From the NCBI GenBank assembly GCA_019448385.1, contig JAGTXO010000004.1, forward strand, positions 186,001 through 250,000: a DNA stretch of 64,000 nucleotides, given 5' to 3'. Position numbers and translations under genes: made by a program. Positions within the stretch are counted from its first letter, which is position 1; each line of letters starts with the position of its first letter. The DNA is from Diacronema lutheri. Lineage: Eukaryota; Haptophyta; Pavlovophyceae; Pavlovales; Pavlovaceae. A model generated the notes under the pieces. The model ran no database searches and was not told the origin of the DNA. It saw only the letters and a list, made by a program, of their open reading frames with translations. This document shows positions 9,836 to 20,024 of the stretch, in pieces.

Positions 9836-10726
9836 ATGTTTGTGCCGGGCGCGACGGTGCCGCGGTGCGACCCGAAGCGCGACGCGCAGCTGCTCGCTGA
9901 GCTCGCGTCGCTGCGCGAATACGCGCCCACCCGCCGCCGCGTTTTTGGTCGGCGCAGCTCCGCGCCGCCCGCAACGTTGCCGCCACCGCCGCCGCCGCTG
10001 CAGCCGCCCGAGCGCGCCGCGCCGCGCGCGCCGCCCCCGTTGCGCGCACCGCCGCCGCTTCGCGCGCAATCGCCGCCGCGGCCGTACGCGTTTGGCCCGG
10101 TGGACCCGGCCTTTTGCTGGGACCGACGCGTGCTCGCCGAGGTGGACGATCTAAGCCTGTCGGACGACGGCGCGCTCGCGGGCAAGAGCCGCGGCATCCT
10201 CTGGCGTGTCGTGCGCAGCGCCGAGCCCATTGACCGCGCGCGCGGCCCCGTGTACTGGGAGGTCGTGGTTGAGTCGACGTACCCCACCGAGCTCGACGGG
10301 CGCCGCGCCAAGGAGCCCACGCTCTTCATCGGCGTCTGCCTCCCGGCCGAGCCGTCGACGACTAATCCGGCGCGCTCGGCGTCGGGCTGGTACTTCAGCG
10401 TCGAGACGGGCTCCGTCTTCCACGCGGGCTTCCAGCGCAGGCTCGCGCGGCGGCTGAGTGGCGTGCGCAAGCTGGGCGCCACGTTTGGCCTGCGCCTCAG
10501 CCCGCCGGGCGTGCTCGAGCTCTTCATCGAGGGCGAGCCGCTCGGCATCGCCTTTGAGAGCGTGCCGCTCGGCGTGCACGCCGCGTGCGCGCTCTATCTG
10601 CTTGGGGAGACGGCGCGCATTGTGTCGCCGCCGGGCACGCGGTACAATCCGTTGCCGTTGGGACCCGAATTCGCGCTCGCCGCGCGCGGTCGCACGCTCG
10701 ACCGTGCAAGCACACTCAGGCTGTGA
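9836..10726 (+). CDS. SPRY/B30.2 domain protein
   Basis: The protein has 296 residues. After a Pro/Ala/Arg-rich N-terminal third (about residues 45-85), a SPRY-like beta-sandwich is recognisable. GPVYWEVVVES starts it, LFIGVCLPAE and SGWYFSVETGSVFHAG follow, and LGATFGLRLSPPGVLELFIEGEPLGIAFE closes it in the usual order (YWEV, IGV, G-rich strand, GD-like, F-x-x-NG-x-x-G-x-AF). SPRY domains bind short peptide partners, often in E3 ligases, but no RING or other catalytic domain is attached here. The start at 9836 was preferred to an in-frame upstream codon at 9749 because the upstream peptide is not conserved-looking. The specific partner is unknown. Confidence 0.7.
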   Translation: MFVPGATVPRCDPKRDAQLLAELASLREYAPTRRRVFGRRSSAPPATLPPPPPPLQPPERAAPRAPPPLRAPPPLRAQSPPRPYAFGPVDPAFCWDRRVLAEVDDLSLSDDGALAGKSRGILWRVVRSAEPIDRARGPVYWEVVVESTYPTELDGRRAKEPTLFIGVCLPAEPSTTNPARSASGWYFSVETGSVFHAGFQRRLARRLSGVRKLGATFGLRLSPPGVLELFIEGEPLGIAFESVPLGVHAACALYLLGETARIVSPPGTRYNPLPLGPEFALAARGRTLDRASTLRL

Positions 10727-10819
10727 AACGCAGAGCAAAACCAGAAGCTCAGCGCGCGCCAGCTTGAGGACTGGTGACGACCGAGTGTCCCCCGTCAGGT
10801 GCACAAAGACATGATTGCC

Positions 10820-11097
10820 TCAGCCTCGTCGCTGCGCCAACATTCGGCGCGCTCGCTCCTGCTCTGCGATTTCGCGCGCTAGCCGCTCCTGCCGCAAGGC
10901 GTAGACGTCAACGGGCGAGAGCCGGGGCGGGCTGCTCGCCGTGCGGGGGTGGCTTCGCTTGCGCTCGCGGCGACCCCGCGCCTCTGACGTCGAGCGCGGT
11001 CGGCTGCTCGCGCGACCCTTCGTCCGCGCTTTGCTGCCGCCCGTGCGCTCGCGCTTGCCGCCGCTGCTGCGCCTGCGCCGCCTGCGGCGGGCATCAG

Positions 11098-11145
<48 letters not shown>

Positions 11146-11716
11146 CGTCACCGCTCGTCACATCGCGACCACTGCTGCTGCTGCTGCTGCTGCGCCGCCT
11201 CCGCCTCCGTGTCCGCCCGCCATCTGGGATGCCTACGGCGGGCGCCGCAGCGACCGGCGAGACGGGCGGCGCGTAGCCAGCGGGAGGCAAACAGCGCGCA
11301 GCGTGCGCCATGACCGGCGCTGCGCGCACCCCTGCCGCGCTCTGCGCCGCGCTGCTCGTGCGCAGGTACCACGGTTGCGGCTCGGACGCCGACCTGCCCA
11401 GCTCGCAGTCGGGCATCAGCCGTCGGAGCTGCTCCTTCTCGCGCCGACGGGCTTCGGCGTCAGCGTGCTCGGTGAGCAGCGCAGCTTCCTCCTCGGCGAA
11501 GAAGTTTACGTGCTCGAGCGGCGCCGGCGGCGCGAGCCCCTCCGCCCGCAGTCGCTCGAGTCGCAGCGCGCTCGCGGCCGCCGCCTCCGCCGCGCGCGCA
11601 GCCGCTTGCGTCTCGGCGAGCTCGCGCTCGTCGCGCTCGACGCGCTCGCGATTCTTGCGCGTGTAGGGTGCATACGACTTTTGCATCGTGATGTTGAGGC
11701 CCCCATGCCCACCCAT
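10820..11716 (-). CDS. CIR_N domain protein, LENG1-like
   Basis: The protein has 298 residues. The N-terminus GGLNITMQKSYAPYTRKNRE, with an RDERE-type stretch just after it, fits the CIR_N domain found in LENG1 and other splicing-associated proteins (vertebrate LENG1 begins [20 protein letters not shown]). A charged coiled-coil region follows, then an Arg/Ser-rich tail with a run of 15 serines encoded by AGC repeats and KR-rich blocks typical of nuclear RS-like regions. A helical C-terminus (DVYALRQERLAREIAEQERA) ends it. The start at 11716 was chosen because it places the conserved block at the N-terminus. The start codon lies 78 bp from the start of divergent ARMC6. A nuclear, spliceosome-associated role is inferred. 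Confidence 0.7.
11098..11142 (+). repeat. TGC/GCA trinucleotide repeat, 15 units
   Basis: Fifteen perfect TGC units on the plus strand read as AGC serine codons of the minus-strand CIR_N gene. A second, shorter TGC run lies at about 11174-11190. Such runs commonly vary in length between strains. Confidence 0.9.
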
Positions 11717-11794
11717 CCCCGCCTTCCCTCGCCCCTGCTTGGGCTTGGTGTCGTCCCCGCTCCTCCCTCCCTTCCGTTTTGACTCGGTAGAACG
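11717..11794. promoter_or_regulatory. short divergent promoter region
   Basis: Only 78 bp separate the start codons of the CIR_N gene (minus) and ARMC6 (plus). No TATA-like element is visible. Either both 5' leaders are tiny, or promoter elements overlap the coding sequence, or ARMC6 starts further downstream. Confidence 0.35.
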
Positions 11795-13808
11795 ATGGGG
11801 CTCCAACCCCCATCGACGGTTGGAGTCGCGTCGAAGGACCGGAGGGTGTCGCACCAGTCGTCGGCGCGCATCTCGCAGGAGACATTCGACGATGCGGTGC
11901 GCGAGAACATGGCTGAGCTTGACATGGAAGAGGCCGAGGCGCTCGCCGACGCGATCGCGCAATTCGAGGCGCAGGGCATCGATCTGAGCAACGTTTTGCT
12001 GCAGCCGCCAACGGCCGAGCGCGACGCGCACCCGGTGCTGCGCGGGCTCACCGCGCTTCTCGAGGCAACGCGCGCCGGAACAGATGCGACGCGCGAGCTT
12101 ACCTTTGGCGAGGGCTCGTCGCAGTCGACGATGCGCCTCAAGTTCAAGAGCCTGAGCGGTGGCGCGCCGCTCGGCGCCATCGTCGAGGACGCGGCCGACG
12201 GCGGCGGCGGCGATGCGGGCAGGCGGACCGCCGGCCTCGCCGGTGCGCTCGACGCGCTTGCCGCCTCGTGCGCCGTGGACGGCGACGAGGGCAAGCGCAA
12301 CCGCGCGCTGCTCGGCTCTCGCGACGGAATCGACGCCCTCTCATCCGGCACGCTCTCCCTCATCGAGCGGCCGGAGCTGCCCAGCGCGCTCGACGCGCTT
12401 GGCGCCGGGCTGCGCGCGGCGGAGAACCGGGAGAACATTGGCATCCGTGGATTGCTCGCCCTCTACGCCGTCCTCGCCGAGCGCCCCGCCGACGCGCCCG
12501 TGCAGGCAGCGGCGCTCCGCGCGTGCGCGGCCGCCATGGTCGCGCACGAGGCCAACCGAGCGGCCCTGCACGAAAAGTGCAGGATGGTGCCGAGCATCGT
12601 CGCGGCGCTGCGCGCGCACCCGGCCGAGCGCGCCGTCGTCCTCGCCGCGTGCGCCGCGCTGCGCGCGCTGACGCTGCAGGACGACGGGCGCGTCGCGCTG
12701 AACAAGGGGTTTGACCGAGCGCGCGCGGCCGCCGAGGCCGGGTGCCTGCCGCTCCTCGCCGCGCAGCTCGCGGGCGCGGCGAGCGGCGAGGCCGACCTGA
12801 CTCTCGCAGGCGCGCTGCTGAACACGCTCTCACGCCTCACCGCCTCGGCCAAGATCTGTGCGCGCGAGCCGCATGGCACGCGTCTGCCACGCCCGTGCGG
12901 ATGGCTCAAAAATCCCCCGCTCCCGCTCCCGCCGCACGCGCGCGCTGTGACGCCCAGGCGAGACGCTCGTCGAGCTGCACGCGATGGACACGGCCGTGCA
13001 GCTCCTCCGCGCGCGCATCGCCGACGCATCCATATGCCGCGCGGCGTGCTGCTTCCTCGCCGCGCTCGCCGGCGACGACTCGGCGAAAGCGCGGCTCGGC
13101 GAGGCGCTCGTGCCGCAGCTCGCCGCGACCGCGCTCGCCGGGCACACGGACGAGGCGGCCGCGCTCGACGCGTGCGCGCAGCTCGTCGCCGCGCTCACCA
13201 CGCGCCACGCCGCCAACTGCGCCGCCTTCGCCGACGCGGCGGGCGGCGACGCGCTGCTAGGCGCGATGCGCCGCTGGCCACGCCACCTCCCGCTGCACAA
13301 GCGTGGCGCGCTCATCCTGCGCAACCTGGCGGTGCGCGTGCCCGAGGCGGTGCCCGGCCTGCTCGAGCAAGGTGCGCGCTGCGCATGCGAACGCCGCGCT
13401 CCACGCGCTGCGCTCGCCGATGCGCGCCTCGGCAGGTGCGACAAGGGGCTCCGCACGTCATCCATGCGAGCGAGCAGTACTGCCCCTGCGCGCATGCAAA
13501 AACCGAACACAAACAAAAAGCTGGCTCACCGCCACAACACCCTCGCATGCTGTCTCGCGCGCGCAGGTGCCGAGCCCGTGCTGCGTGCGGGGATGGAGCG
13601 GAGCGCCGAGCTGCACGACTTGGCCAAGGCGGCGCTGCGCGACATGCGCTGCGACGTCTCGCTCTCACAGCCATGGCAGGGCATGCCCGGCGAGTCGCAC
13701 ACGCTCGAGATGGGCGAGGACGCGCCGGATACGTTCGGCGCGTACATGGACACGGACGAGGCGCGCGAGGCGATGCGCTTCGCCGGGTTCGACACGAGCC
13801 AGATGTGA
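11795..13808 (+). CDS. ARMC6: armadillo repeat-containing protein 6, 3 exons
   Basis: Exons 11795-12857, 12958-13371 and 13567-13808 give 572 residues. The N-terminus RISQETFDDAVRENMAELDM plus EAQGIDLSNVL is nearly the ARMC6 signature (human RIAQETFDAAVREN... and ESQGVDLSNIV). The C-terminus HDLAKAALRDMRCDVSL also matches the human end. Between them are alpha-helical ARM repeats. The introns begin GTGCGC and were set by phase: the joins read LTASAKICETLVELHAMD and GLLEQGAEPVLRAG, both matching the family. ARMC6 is a widely conserved ARM protein of poorly defined function (reported as a partner of telomere-binding protein and of cilia-related screens). The intron at 13372-13566 has low coding character, as expected. 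Confidence 0.9.
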
Positions 13809-14096
13809 GCTCCGAGGTCTGTCGCGCATTGCGTGATCGCTTCGTGCAGATGCTCGTGCTCCGCTGCGCGCTGCGCGGCGGCCGTGAGGGCCGATGGTTG
13901 ACACTGTCGCTTCAGCGTCGTCATTTTTGCTGCAAGAAGCGGCCCGTGCGTGGGGCGCGTCTCCACGACGGCGCGCGCACCGCCTGCGCGAAACCATCGC
14001 TCTGCGATGTCGGTCACAACAAACAAACGTTCACGTGTTGGAAGTGACATCAGTGAAAAGGCACAGCGAGAATCCCTTTTGGAAAAGGGCGGCAGC

Positions 14097-17000
14097 ATGG
14101 CGAGGTCGCGAGGATCGTTGCTTTTAGGGGCGTTGTGGTGGGTGAGCGGGACGGCCGCGGACTACTACGCCGACCTGGGCGTCTCGCGCCGAGCGACGGC
14201 CGAAGAGATCAAGACGGCGTACCGCACCCTCGCCAAGCAGCTGCACCCGGACAAGAGCAACGCACCCGACGCGGACGCTCGCTTTGCGAAGATCGCGACC
14301 GCGTACGAGACGCTGTCCAACCCCGACACGCGACGGCAGTACGACGCGTACGGCCCCGCGTACGCCGCGAGCTCCGGCGCTGCACGCGCGGGCGCCAGCG
14401 CTGGCCGCCAGCGCGATCCCTTCGCCGAGTTCTTCGCGCATGGCTCGCGCGGGCAAGGCTTTGGCTTTGGCGGGTACAGCGGCGCGTATGGCAGCGCGGC
14501 GCGGCCGAGCTTCTCGTCGACGATCGAGCTGGACAACGACAATTGGGACCACCTCGTCGGCGCGCGCGAGGCCGGCGAGGTCCGGCTATGGCTCGTTTGC
14601 TTCTACGCTGACTCGAGTGACCTCTCACGCCGCTTTGGCATGCAGTGGGAGGCGCTTGCCGCGCGCCTTCAGCCGATGGTCCGGCTCGGCCGCGTGAACA
14701 CGGAGAGCGTGCGCGCAGCGTCCGCCCCAGCGCGCACGCGCGAGGCGCTCGCCCTCACCGCCTCCGTCGATGCCTCTGCCGTGCGCAGCTGGCCCGACCG
14801 GGGGCTGTGCCCCAGCTGCGAGCGCGCGCACCGTACGCCGTGCGGCTCCGCCGTGGGCGCAGCGCCACCCCGCCACGGCGCTCTGGCCCAGTCTCGACAC
14901 GCGCGCGCCCACCCCGTCGCGCGCGCGCGCTCCGCCCGCCGCGCAGCGATCCGCGTGGATGGTCGTGCGCCGGTACCGTCAACTGCTGATGCGCGTGCCT
15001 GCGGTGGTCATGGTCGGCGACGACGGCGGCGACTCGAGCCGCGCAACAGCCTACTACGGTTCGACGCTGAGCGCCGAGCTGCTCGCCGAGTGGGCGCGGC
15101 GCTTTTTGCCCGCCGCGCAGGCGTTGCGCGTCGCGTCCACCCGGCAGCTCGATGAGTTCGTGCGCGCGGCCGCGCGCGAGCCCGGCGAGGGCGGCGCGGG
15201 CGGGCCGGAGGCGCGCGTGCCCGTGCTCGTGCTCTCGTCGCACGCGTCGCACGACTCGTTGCTGGTCCGGTACCTCGCGCACCGCTTCGTCACCGCCTCG
15301 GAGGACGGCGGCATTGCCGGCGGCAACGGCGGCGCGCGCATCGCGCTCGCGCACGCGCTCGTCGCGCAGCACACGGCCGACGGCTCCGCGGCGGCGCGCG
15401 TCATGCAGGCGGTGGGCGCGCGCGAGCTGCCCGCGGTGGCGATCTGGCGCGACGGTCCGCGCGGGCCGCCCGAGGTCTATTCCCTCGCCGGCGCCGCCGC
15501 GCAGCCCGCCGGCGCGGGCAGCGCCGCCGCCGCGCGCGACGCGGACGCGGCGGCCGCCGGGTTGGCCGACGAGGCCGCGCAGCGCGCGCGGCTCGTTCGG
15601 CTCGTGCGGACGCGCGGCAGCCCGCGGCTGCGCAAGCTGCGCGCATCCAACATGCACGACATGTGCGCCGCGCCCGCGCGCGCCGCCTCCGCCGACGGGC
15701 GCACGGGCGGCTGCGCGCTCATCATCTGCGACTCGGACGCGGGCCGGTGCGCCGCCGCCGCGCGCCTCGCGCTCGACGCTGACGCGCTGCTGCGCGCGGA
15801 CGCGGACGCGGAAGAGGGCGAGCCGCGCGTGCTCTGGGCGCTGCTCGACGGTGTGCGCCAGCAGCCGCTCGTGCGCGCGCTCCTCACTGCGCCGAGCGCT
15901 GCCGCCGCCGCCGCCGCCGCCGCCGGCACGGCGCGCGTGCGCGGCGTGCGCGCTCGCGAGCAAGCCCCGCCGCCGCCTGCCGGCTCGCTGCCAGCGGGTG
16001 CGCTGCCCGCCATCGCGCTGCTGCTGCCCGCCGCAGACGGGCGCGGGGCCCTCGCGAGCGCGCGCTGGGCGGTGTATGGCGGCGCGCTCGCGCCCGCCGC
16101 CGGCGCGGACGCGCGCGCGCTCGCCGCGTGGGTGGAGGGGGTGCTCGGGGGCAAAGCGCGCGCCGAGCGGTCGGCTGAGCTGCCGCCTCTCCTCGCGGAC
16201 AGGCCGCCCGGCCTGGGCGCGCGGCTGTGGTCGGCGGTCTTTGGCAGCTCGCTCGATCTGGGCACCAAGTGCGCGATCGCTGCCGTGCTCGTGCTCGGCA
16301 CTGTCGGCGTTACGCTGCTCACGCTCGCACGCAGCCAGCCGCGCAAGCCGCCGCCGGCGGGCGGCGGCTCGGCGCGCGCGGCCGGCCGCGGCGACGACAC
16401 GCGAAGCGAGCAGAGCGCCGACGTGCCGCCCGCGGGCGGCGCGGGCGCGCAGCGCGCGGGCGCGGGCGGCCACGGCAGCGCGGACGGCGGCGCGGAGGCG
16501 CACGCGGGCAACGCGCGCGACGCGCCGGGCGGTGGGCAGCAGCCGCGCGCCTCCGAGCCGGCGGCGGGCGCGAGCCCATTCGACGCGCCCGCGCTGAGCG
16601 CCCGCTCGCTCGCGGCTGCGCTCGGCGCGGCGCCCTTCTGCATCGTCGTGCCGCAGGGCTCGGCGAAGTACTCAAACAGGTGGGGACGCATACGCAAGCG
16701 CAACACGCCGCCGCGCGCGCGACACGCGGGCGATCCGCCGAGCGCTCTCCGTTGCGCGCGAGCGTCGCGCGAGCGCGGCGTCCCGGCCCACTCCCGCCGC
16801 GCCGCCGCCCGCCGGTCGCTCGCTCGCCCCTCCCTCATCCTTCTCACCATCATCGCCCCGACGACCTCGCGCCCTTGGCCCGCCCCCTCCGCGCGCAGCG
16901 GCTGCACGGCGACCGTGCGCGTGTTGCGCGCGCGCTACTCGGCCGAGGGCTCCTTCTACTTTGCGACGCTACACGTGCACGAGGTCCGACGCGCGCGCAT

Positions 17001-17387
17001 GGCGCCGCGCGGCTGCCTCGTGCGCCACAGCGCCTCGCCCTTCGCCTGTCGATCGGGTTGTGCCGTTGCGCCGTGGCCTTCCAACCTGCGCCGGCGGCGG
17101 CTCGCGCGCGCGCCTGCCTGACCGCCGTCGTCGCCGTTCCCCGCTCGCGCCACGGCTCTCTGCTCCGCGCGCGCCGCGCGCAGCAGGACGCGGGCAACGT
17201 CGTCTTCCGCCAGCTGCAACTCGTGCTTCGTCAATGCGGCTGCGTTGCGCTGCGCCGAACGAGCGACATTGAGCGCACGCGCGTCGCCGTGTACAACGGG
17301 CCAATGTCGCCCGACGCGCTCGGCTCGTGGCTCGACCGTCTGATTGGCGGCGAGTTGCCACTCGCCCACCTGCTCGGCGGCAGCTAG
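14097..17387 (+). CDS. ER J-protein with thioredoxin-like region (DNAJC16-like), 4 exons
   Basis: Exons 14097-14708, 14947-16679, 16899-16983 and 17184-17387 give 877 residues. A signal peptide (ARSRGSLLLGALWWVSGTA) is followed by a complete J domain (DYYADLGVSRRATAEEIKTA, then LHPDKS with the HPD triad, residues about 21-87) and a Gly/Phe-poor linker. Thioredoxin-like segments follow: RLWLVCFYADSSDLS, RLGRVNTES, and across the first intron RVPAVVMVGDDG with AYYGSTLSAELLAEWA. No CxxC motif is seen. A single membrane helix (CAIAAVLVLGTVGVTLLTLA, about residue 640) precedes a low-complexity Ala/Gly linker and a C-terminal globular part. This order matches DNAJC16-type proteins of the ER membrane. 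J domain and signal are certain; the last two small exons are inferred from phase and acceptor sites. Confidence 0.75.
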
Positions 17388-18763
17388 CGAGCGCGTCCGA
17401 GCGTCGGCGCGCGCAGTGTGGCGCCAAACCCGGCGAGCGGCGCGCGACGCAGGCGGGGCGCGCCAGAAAGTGCGCACGGCACGCACGCGAGCTTAGCGGC
17501 GCGCGCCCTGGCAGGTCGCCAGGCCGAGCTGCGCGCGGTGCGGCACCAACATGCGCTCGCAGCGTGTGTCAAGGAGGGCAGCGAGGACGAGCGCGAGCAC
17601 GCCAAGCTGTGCGCCGCCACGGCGCAGCCCGACAGCGCCGGACATGCGGCGACGGCGCCGGACATGCGACGACGGCGTCGCTCGCGCCGTGCGACACGTG
17701 CGAGGCCGCGCCGACCGCGAAGCCCGCCAACCTCGCCGACACGCTTTGACGCAGGGGAGCTCGTCGCGGCGAGAACCGAAGCGCGCACGCGTGCTCGCAC
17801 AGCGCGCCATAGCCTCGACGATGGGCGCTTCCAGGCGCGCCGGCGCGCCGACTGCGCCGCCGGTCGCGTGGCAGTGACGACTGCGGAAGCCGAACGGACC
17901 ATCGCCCGGCCTTCGCGCGTCTCGAGTCCGGCCTTCGCGCATCTCGAGTCCGGCTGCGCCCCGCCCGCTGCCCGCAGCCGCAGAGGCGGTGCCGAGCGGA
18001 CCGCGCAGCGTACGGCGCTCGTCCCGCCGCTCCTCTTACACGTCCTCAAGCCGAGATGAGCTACACAGGGCGCTTGTTCAACTGCAACGTGCACGCCTGC
18101 CAAACCGCCGCTCGCGCCGCACGGGCTGCACGCGTCACATTGACCATTTTCTCAGCTTGGCTTTTGCGCAGTGCTGCGACCACTGTCTTGCGCGGATCCC
18201 AACCTCACAGTGAGAGTCGCATGCGCTGCGGCGCCTCAAGGAGCCGGGCCTGCATGCCGGCGAGCACGGCGGCGCCTTTGCGTCCTCGCTGCGCTCGCGA
18301 GCTGCAGCGCGGTCGGAGCGGCGGCTTTGGCGGCGGTGGCGTAGCACACGGCCGACCGACCCACAGCCACGGATGCGCTTTGCACTCACGCGCGCTGATC
18401 GACGCGCATGGCGTCGCATTGCTCGTCCTGCGAAACACGGCCCTTCCCCACTTGAAGGCGGGCGCTCTCGCGGCCGCGCCGTGCTCGCGCCCTGGGCTCT
18501 CCCCGTGCTCAAGCTGTCGCGCTCGCAGGTGGGCGGCGTGGGTGCGGTCGCGCGCGGCACTGCGCTCACGCTCGACGCGCTTAGCCTCGCGCTCGACCTC
18601 AGCGCGCGCGAGATTGCCAATGTGAGAGTGGGGCTAGGAGGGGACGGGAGGAGAGGGGATGCTCGGTCGTGCGCTTGGCAAAGAGCGCAACAGTAGCCGT
18701 GCAGCTCGCACACGGCATTTCCTCTCACAATCAAAACGAACGGCGCCCCGCCCGCACGGCCGC
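17388..18763 (+). other. unresolved region, possible multi-exon gene on plus strand
   Basis: This stretch of about 1.4 kb lies between the J-protein and PEX2 and matches no family I know. Plus-strand segments have coding-like composition. About 17490-17640 reads with RQAELRAVRHQHALAACVKE and an acidic helix; about 18390-18460 reads ALIDAHGVALLVLRNTALPH; about 18510-18620 reads VGGVGAVARGTALTLDALSL and stops before a GTGAGA donor-like site. A short tandem repeat (GACATGCGGCGACGGCGCCG-like, two units) sits near 17640-17680. These could be exons of one small gene, but no join was convincing. Confidence 0.3.
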
Positions 18764-19951
18764 CTATGGTCGCGGTGTCAAGAGCCATCCGTCAGCAAGA
18801 ACGTCCGCGGGCGGTGGCTCGCCGTCCGCGCGCCACTCGACGCGCGCGATGGCGCGCACGCGGCGGGCGCACACGCTGCACTCGTGGTGCGCGTCGGCGG
18901 CGAGAGCAGCGTAGAGGCACGCGTAGCAGTGGACGTGCGCGCACGGGTCGCTCTGCCCTCGCGCGCCGGCGCCCATTGCGGACGGGCGCTTCTCGCCGTC
19001 GTGGGGCTGCGCGAGCGCGCGGCACGGCACGACAGGCGGGCAGGCGCCGCACTCGGCACAGCGCAGCTCGGCGGTGCGGTCATCCACGGGCACTGGCGCG
19101 GGCGGCGTGACGGCGCCAATGCCGACCGCGTGGAGCAGCGCGCGCGCCGCGCGCGCGCCCCTGCGGCCGAGCGATCGGACGGCCGCGCGCGAGGGTGCGC
19201 ACGACGCGACGAGGTCTGCGTGTTCCGTCAGCGCCTCCCACAGGAGCTGCTGGCCAACAAAGTCGAAGGCGAGGGCAAAGGCGGGCGCGCCGACCACGGC
19301 GTAGCCGACGCGCGCGCCGGTCAGCACGTGCCTCGGCGCGTAGGGTCGGCGCGCGGCGAGGAGCGCGAGCGTGCCGGCAAACCGCGCGAACCGCGGCACG
19401 CCCTCGCATGCGTTCAGCAGCCGCCACGCCACGCGCCGGGGCGAGCCGGCGTCGGCGTCGGCCCAGCCGTCCGCGGTCGCGCGCGCGCGAAGCCGATCGA
19501 ACAACCACGGCAGCAGCACCGCGAGCAGCAGCTCGACCACCGCCGCGCGCGCGAGCGAGCCGCCGCCACCGCCGGCGGAGCCAGCGGCGTCGCGCGCGCC
19601 GCCAAACATGCGCAGGTTCTGCAGCGCTTGGCCGGGCGTGCGCGCGCGCGCCGCACCAAACGTGAGGCGCCAGACGAGTAGCCTGAACAGCGCGTCGCGC
19701 TCGGGCTCGAGCGCCTCGGCCAGCGGCCTCTGTGCGGCGAACGGCGCGCGCACCGCGGCATGGGCGCGGTCGGGCGCCGCGCGCGCGCGCGCGCGCGCGC
19801 GCGCCGCCGGTCCGAACGCGCGAGCGCGCGCGCGCACGCTGCAGTGCGCGAAGACGCGCTTCCACTGCGCGCCGAGCACGCGCAGGATGTCATCGTCCAG
19901 CTGCTGCGCGTCGAGCTGCGGCTGGATGCACGGCGCGAGCGCGTCGGCCAT
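18764..19951 (-). CDS. PEX2: peroxisome biogenesis factor 2 (RING E3 subunit)
   Basis: The protein has 395 residues. The N-terminal part matches the Pex2/Pex12 membrane domain: LDAQQLDDDILRVLGAQWKR, then RLLVWRLTFGAARARTPGQALQNLRMF, and FDFVGQQLLWEALTEHADL, equivalent to ...RELLWHGFAEF in animal PEX2. The C-terminus is a C3HC4 RING finger: CAECGACPP, a 25-residue insert, CAHVHCYACL and CSVCARRV. PEX2 with PEX10 and PEX12 forms the peroxisomal membrane ubiquitin ligase that monoubiquitinates PEX5 for recycling. The start at 19951 is the Met just before the conserved LDAQQLDD block; upstream in-frame sequence overlaps the divergent giant gene. Conserved aromatic and proline positions make identification firm despite heavy Ala/Arg enrichment. 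Confidence 0.85.
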   Translation of the reverse strand: MADALAPCIQPQLDAQQLDDDILRVLGAQWKRVFAHCSVRARARAFGPAARARARARAAPDRAHAAVRAPFAAQRPLAEALEPERDALFRLLVWRLTFGAARARTPGQALQNLRMFGGARDAAGSAGGGGGSLARAAVVELLLAVLLPWLFDRLRARATADGWADADAGSPRRVAWRLLNACEGVPRFARFAGTLALLAARRPYAPRHVLTGARVGYAVVGAPAFALAFDFVGQQLLWEALTEHADLVASCAPSRAAVRSLGRRGARAARALLHAVGIGAVTPPAPVPVDDRTAELRCAECGACPPVVPCRALAQPHDGEKRPSAMGAGARGQSDPCAHVHCYACLYAALAADAHHECSVCARRVRAIARVEWRADGEPPPADVLADGWLLTPRP

Positions 19952-20024
19952 CGAGCGTCTCGTCCGCTGTGTGGCCCCAAACGCATGGCGCGACCCCACT
20001 GAAGGTGGACGCTGGCTCGACGAG
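19952..20024. promoter_or_regulatory. short divergent promoter region
   Basis: Just 73 bp lie between the PEX2 start (minus) and the chosen start of the 2808-residue protein (plus). The plus-strand frame stays open upstream through PEX2, so the true start of the large protein could differ. Confidence 0.3.

Noticed and set aside
7510-9900. 796-codon open frame on the plus strand antisense to glutamine synthetase
   Set aside because: Arg/Val-rich with no family signal; it mirrors the GSIII codons in very GC-rich DNA.
11303-11782. Plus-strand frame antisense to the CIR_N gene
   Set aside because: Leu-rich mirror of the Ser/Arg/Glu codons; no family match.
14709-14946. Exon with VPQLRARAPYAVRLRRG in the J-protein gene
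   Set aside because: It would need two extra introns; a single intron joins two thioredoxin-like segments in phase.
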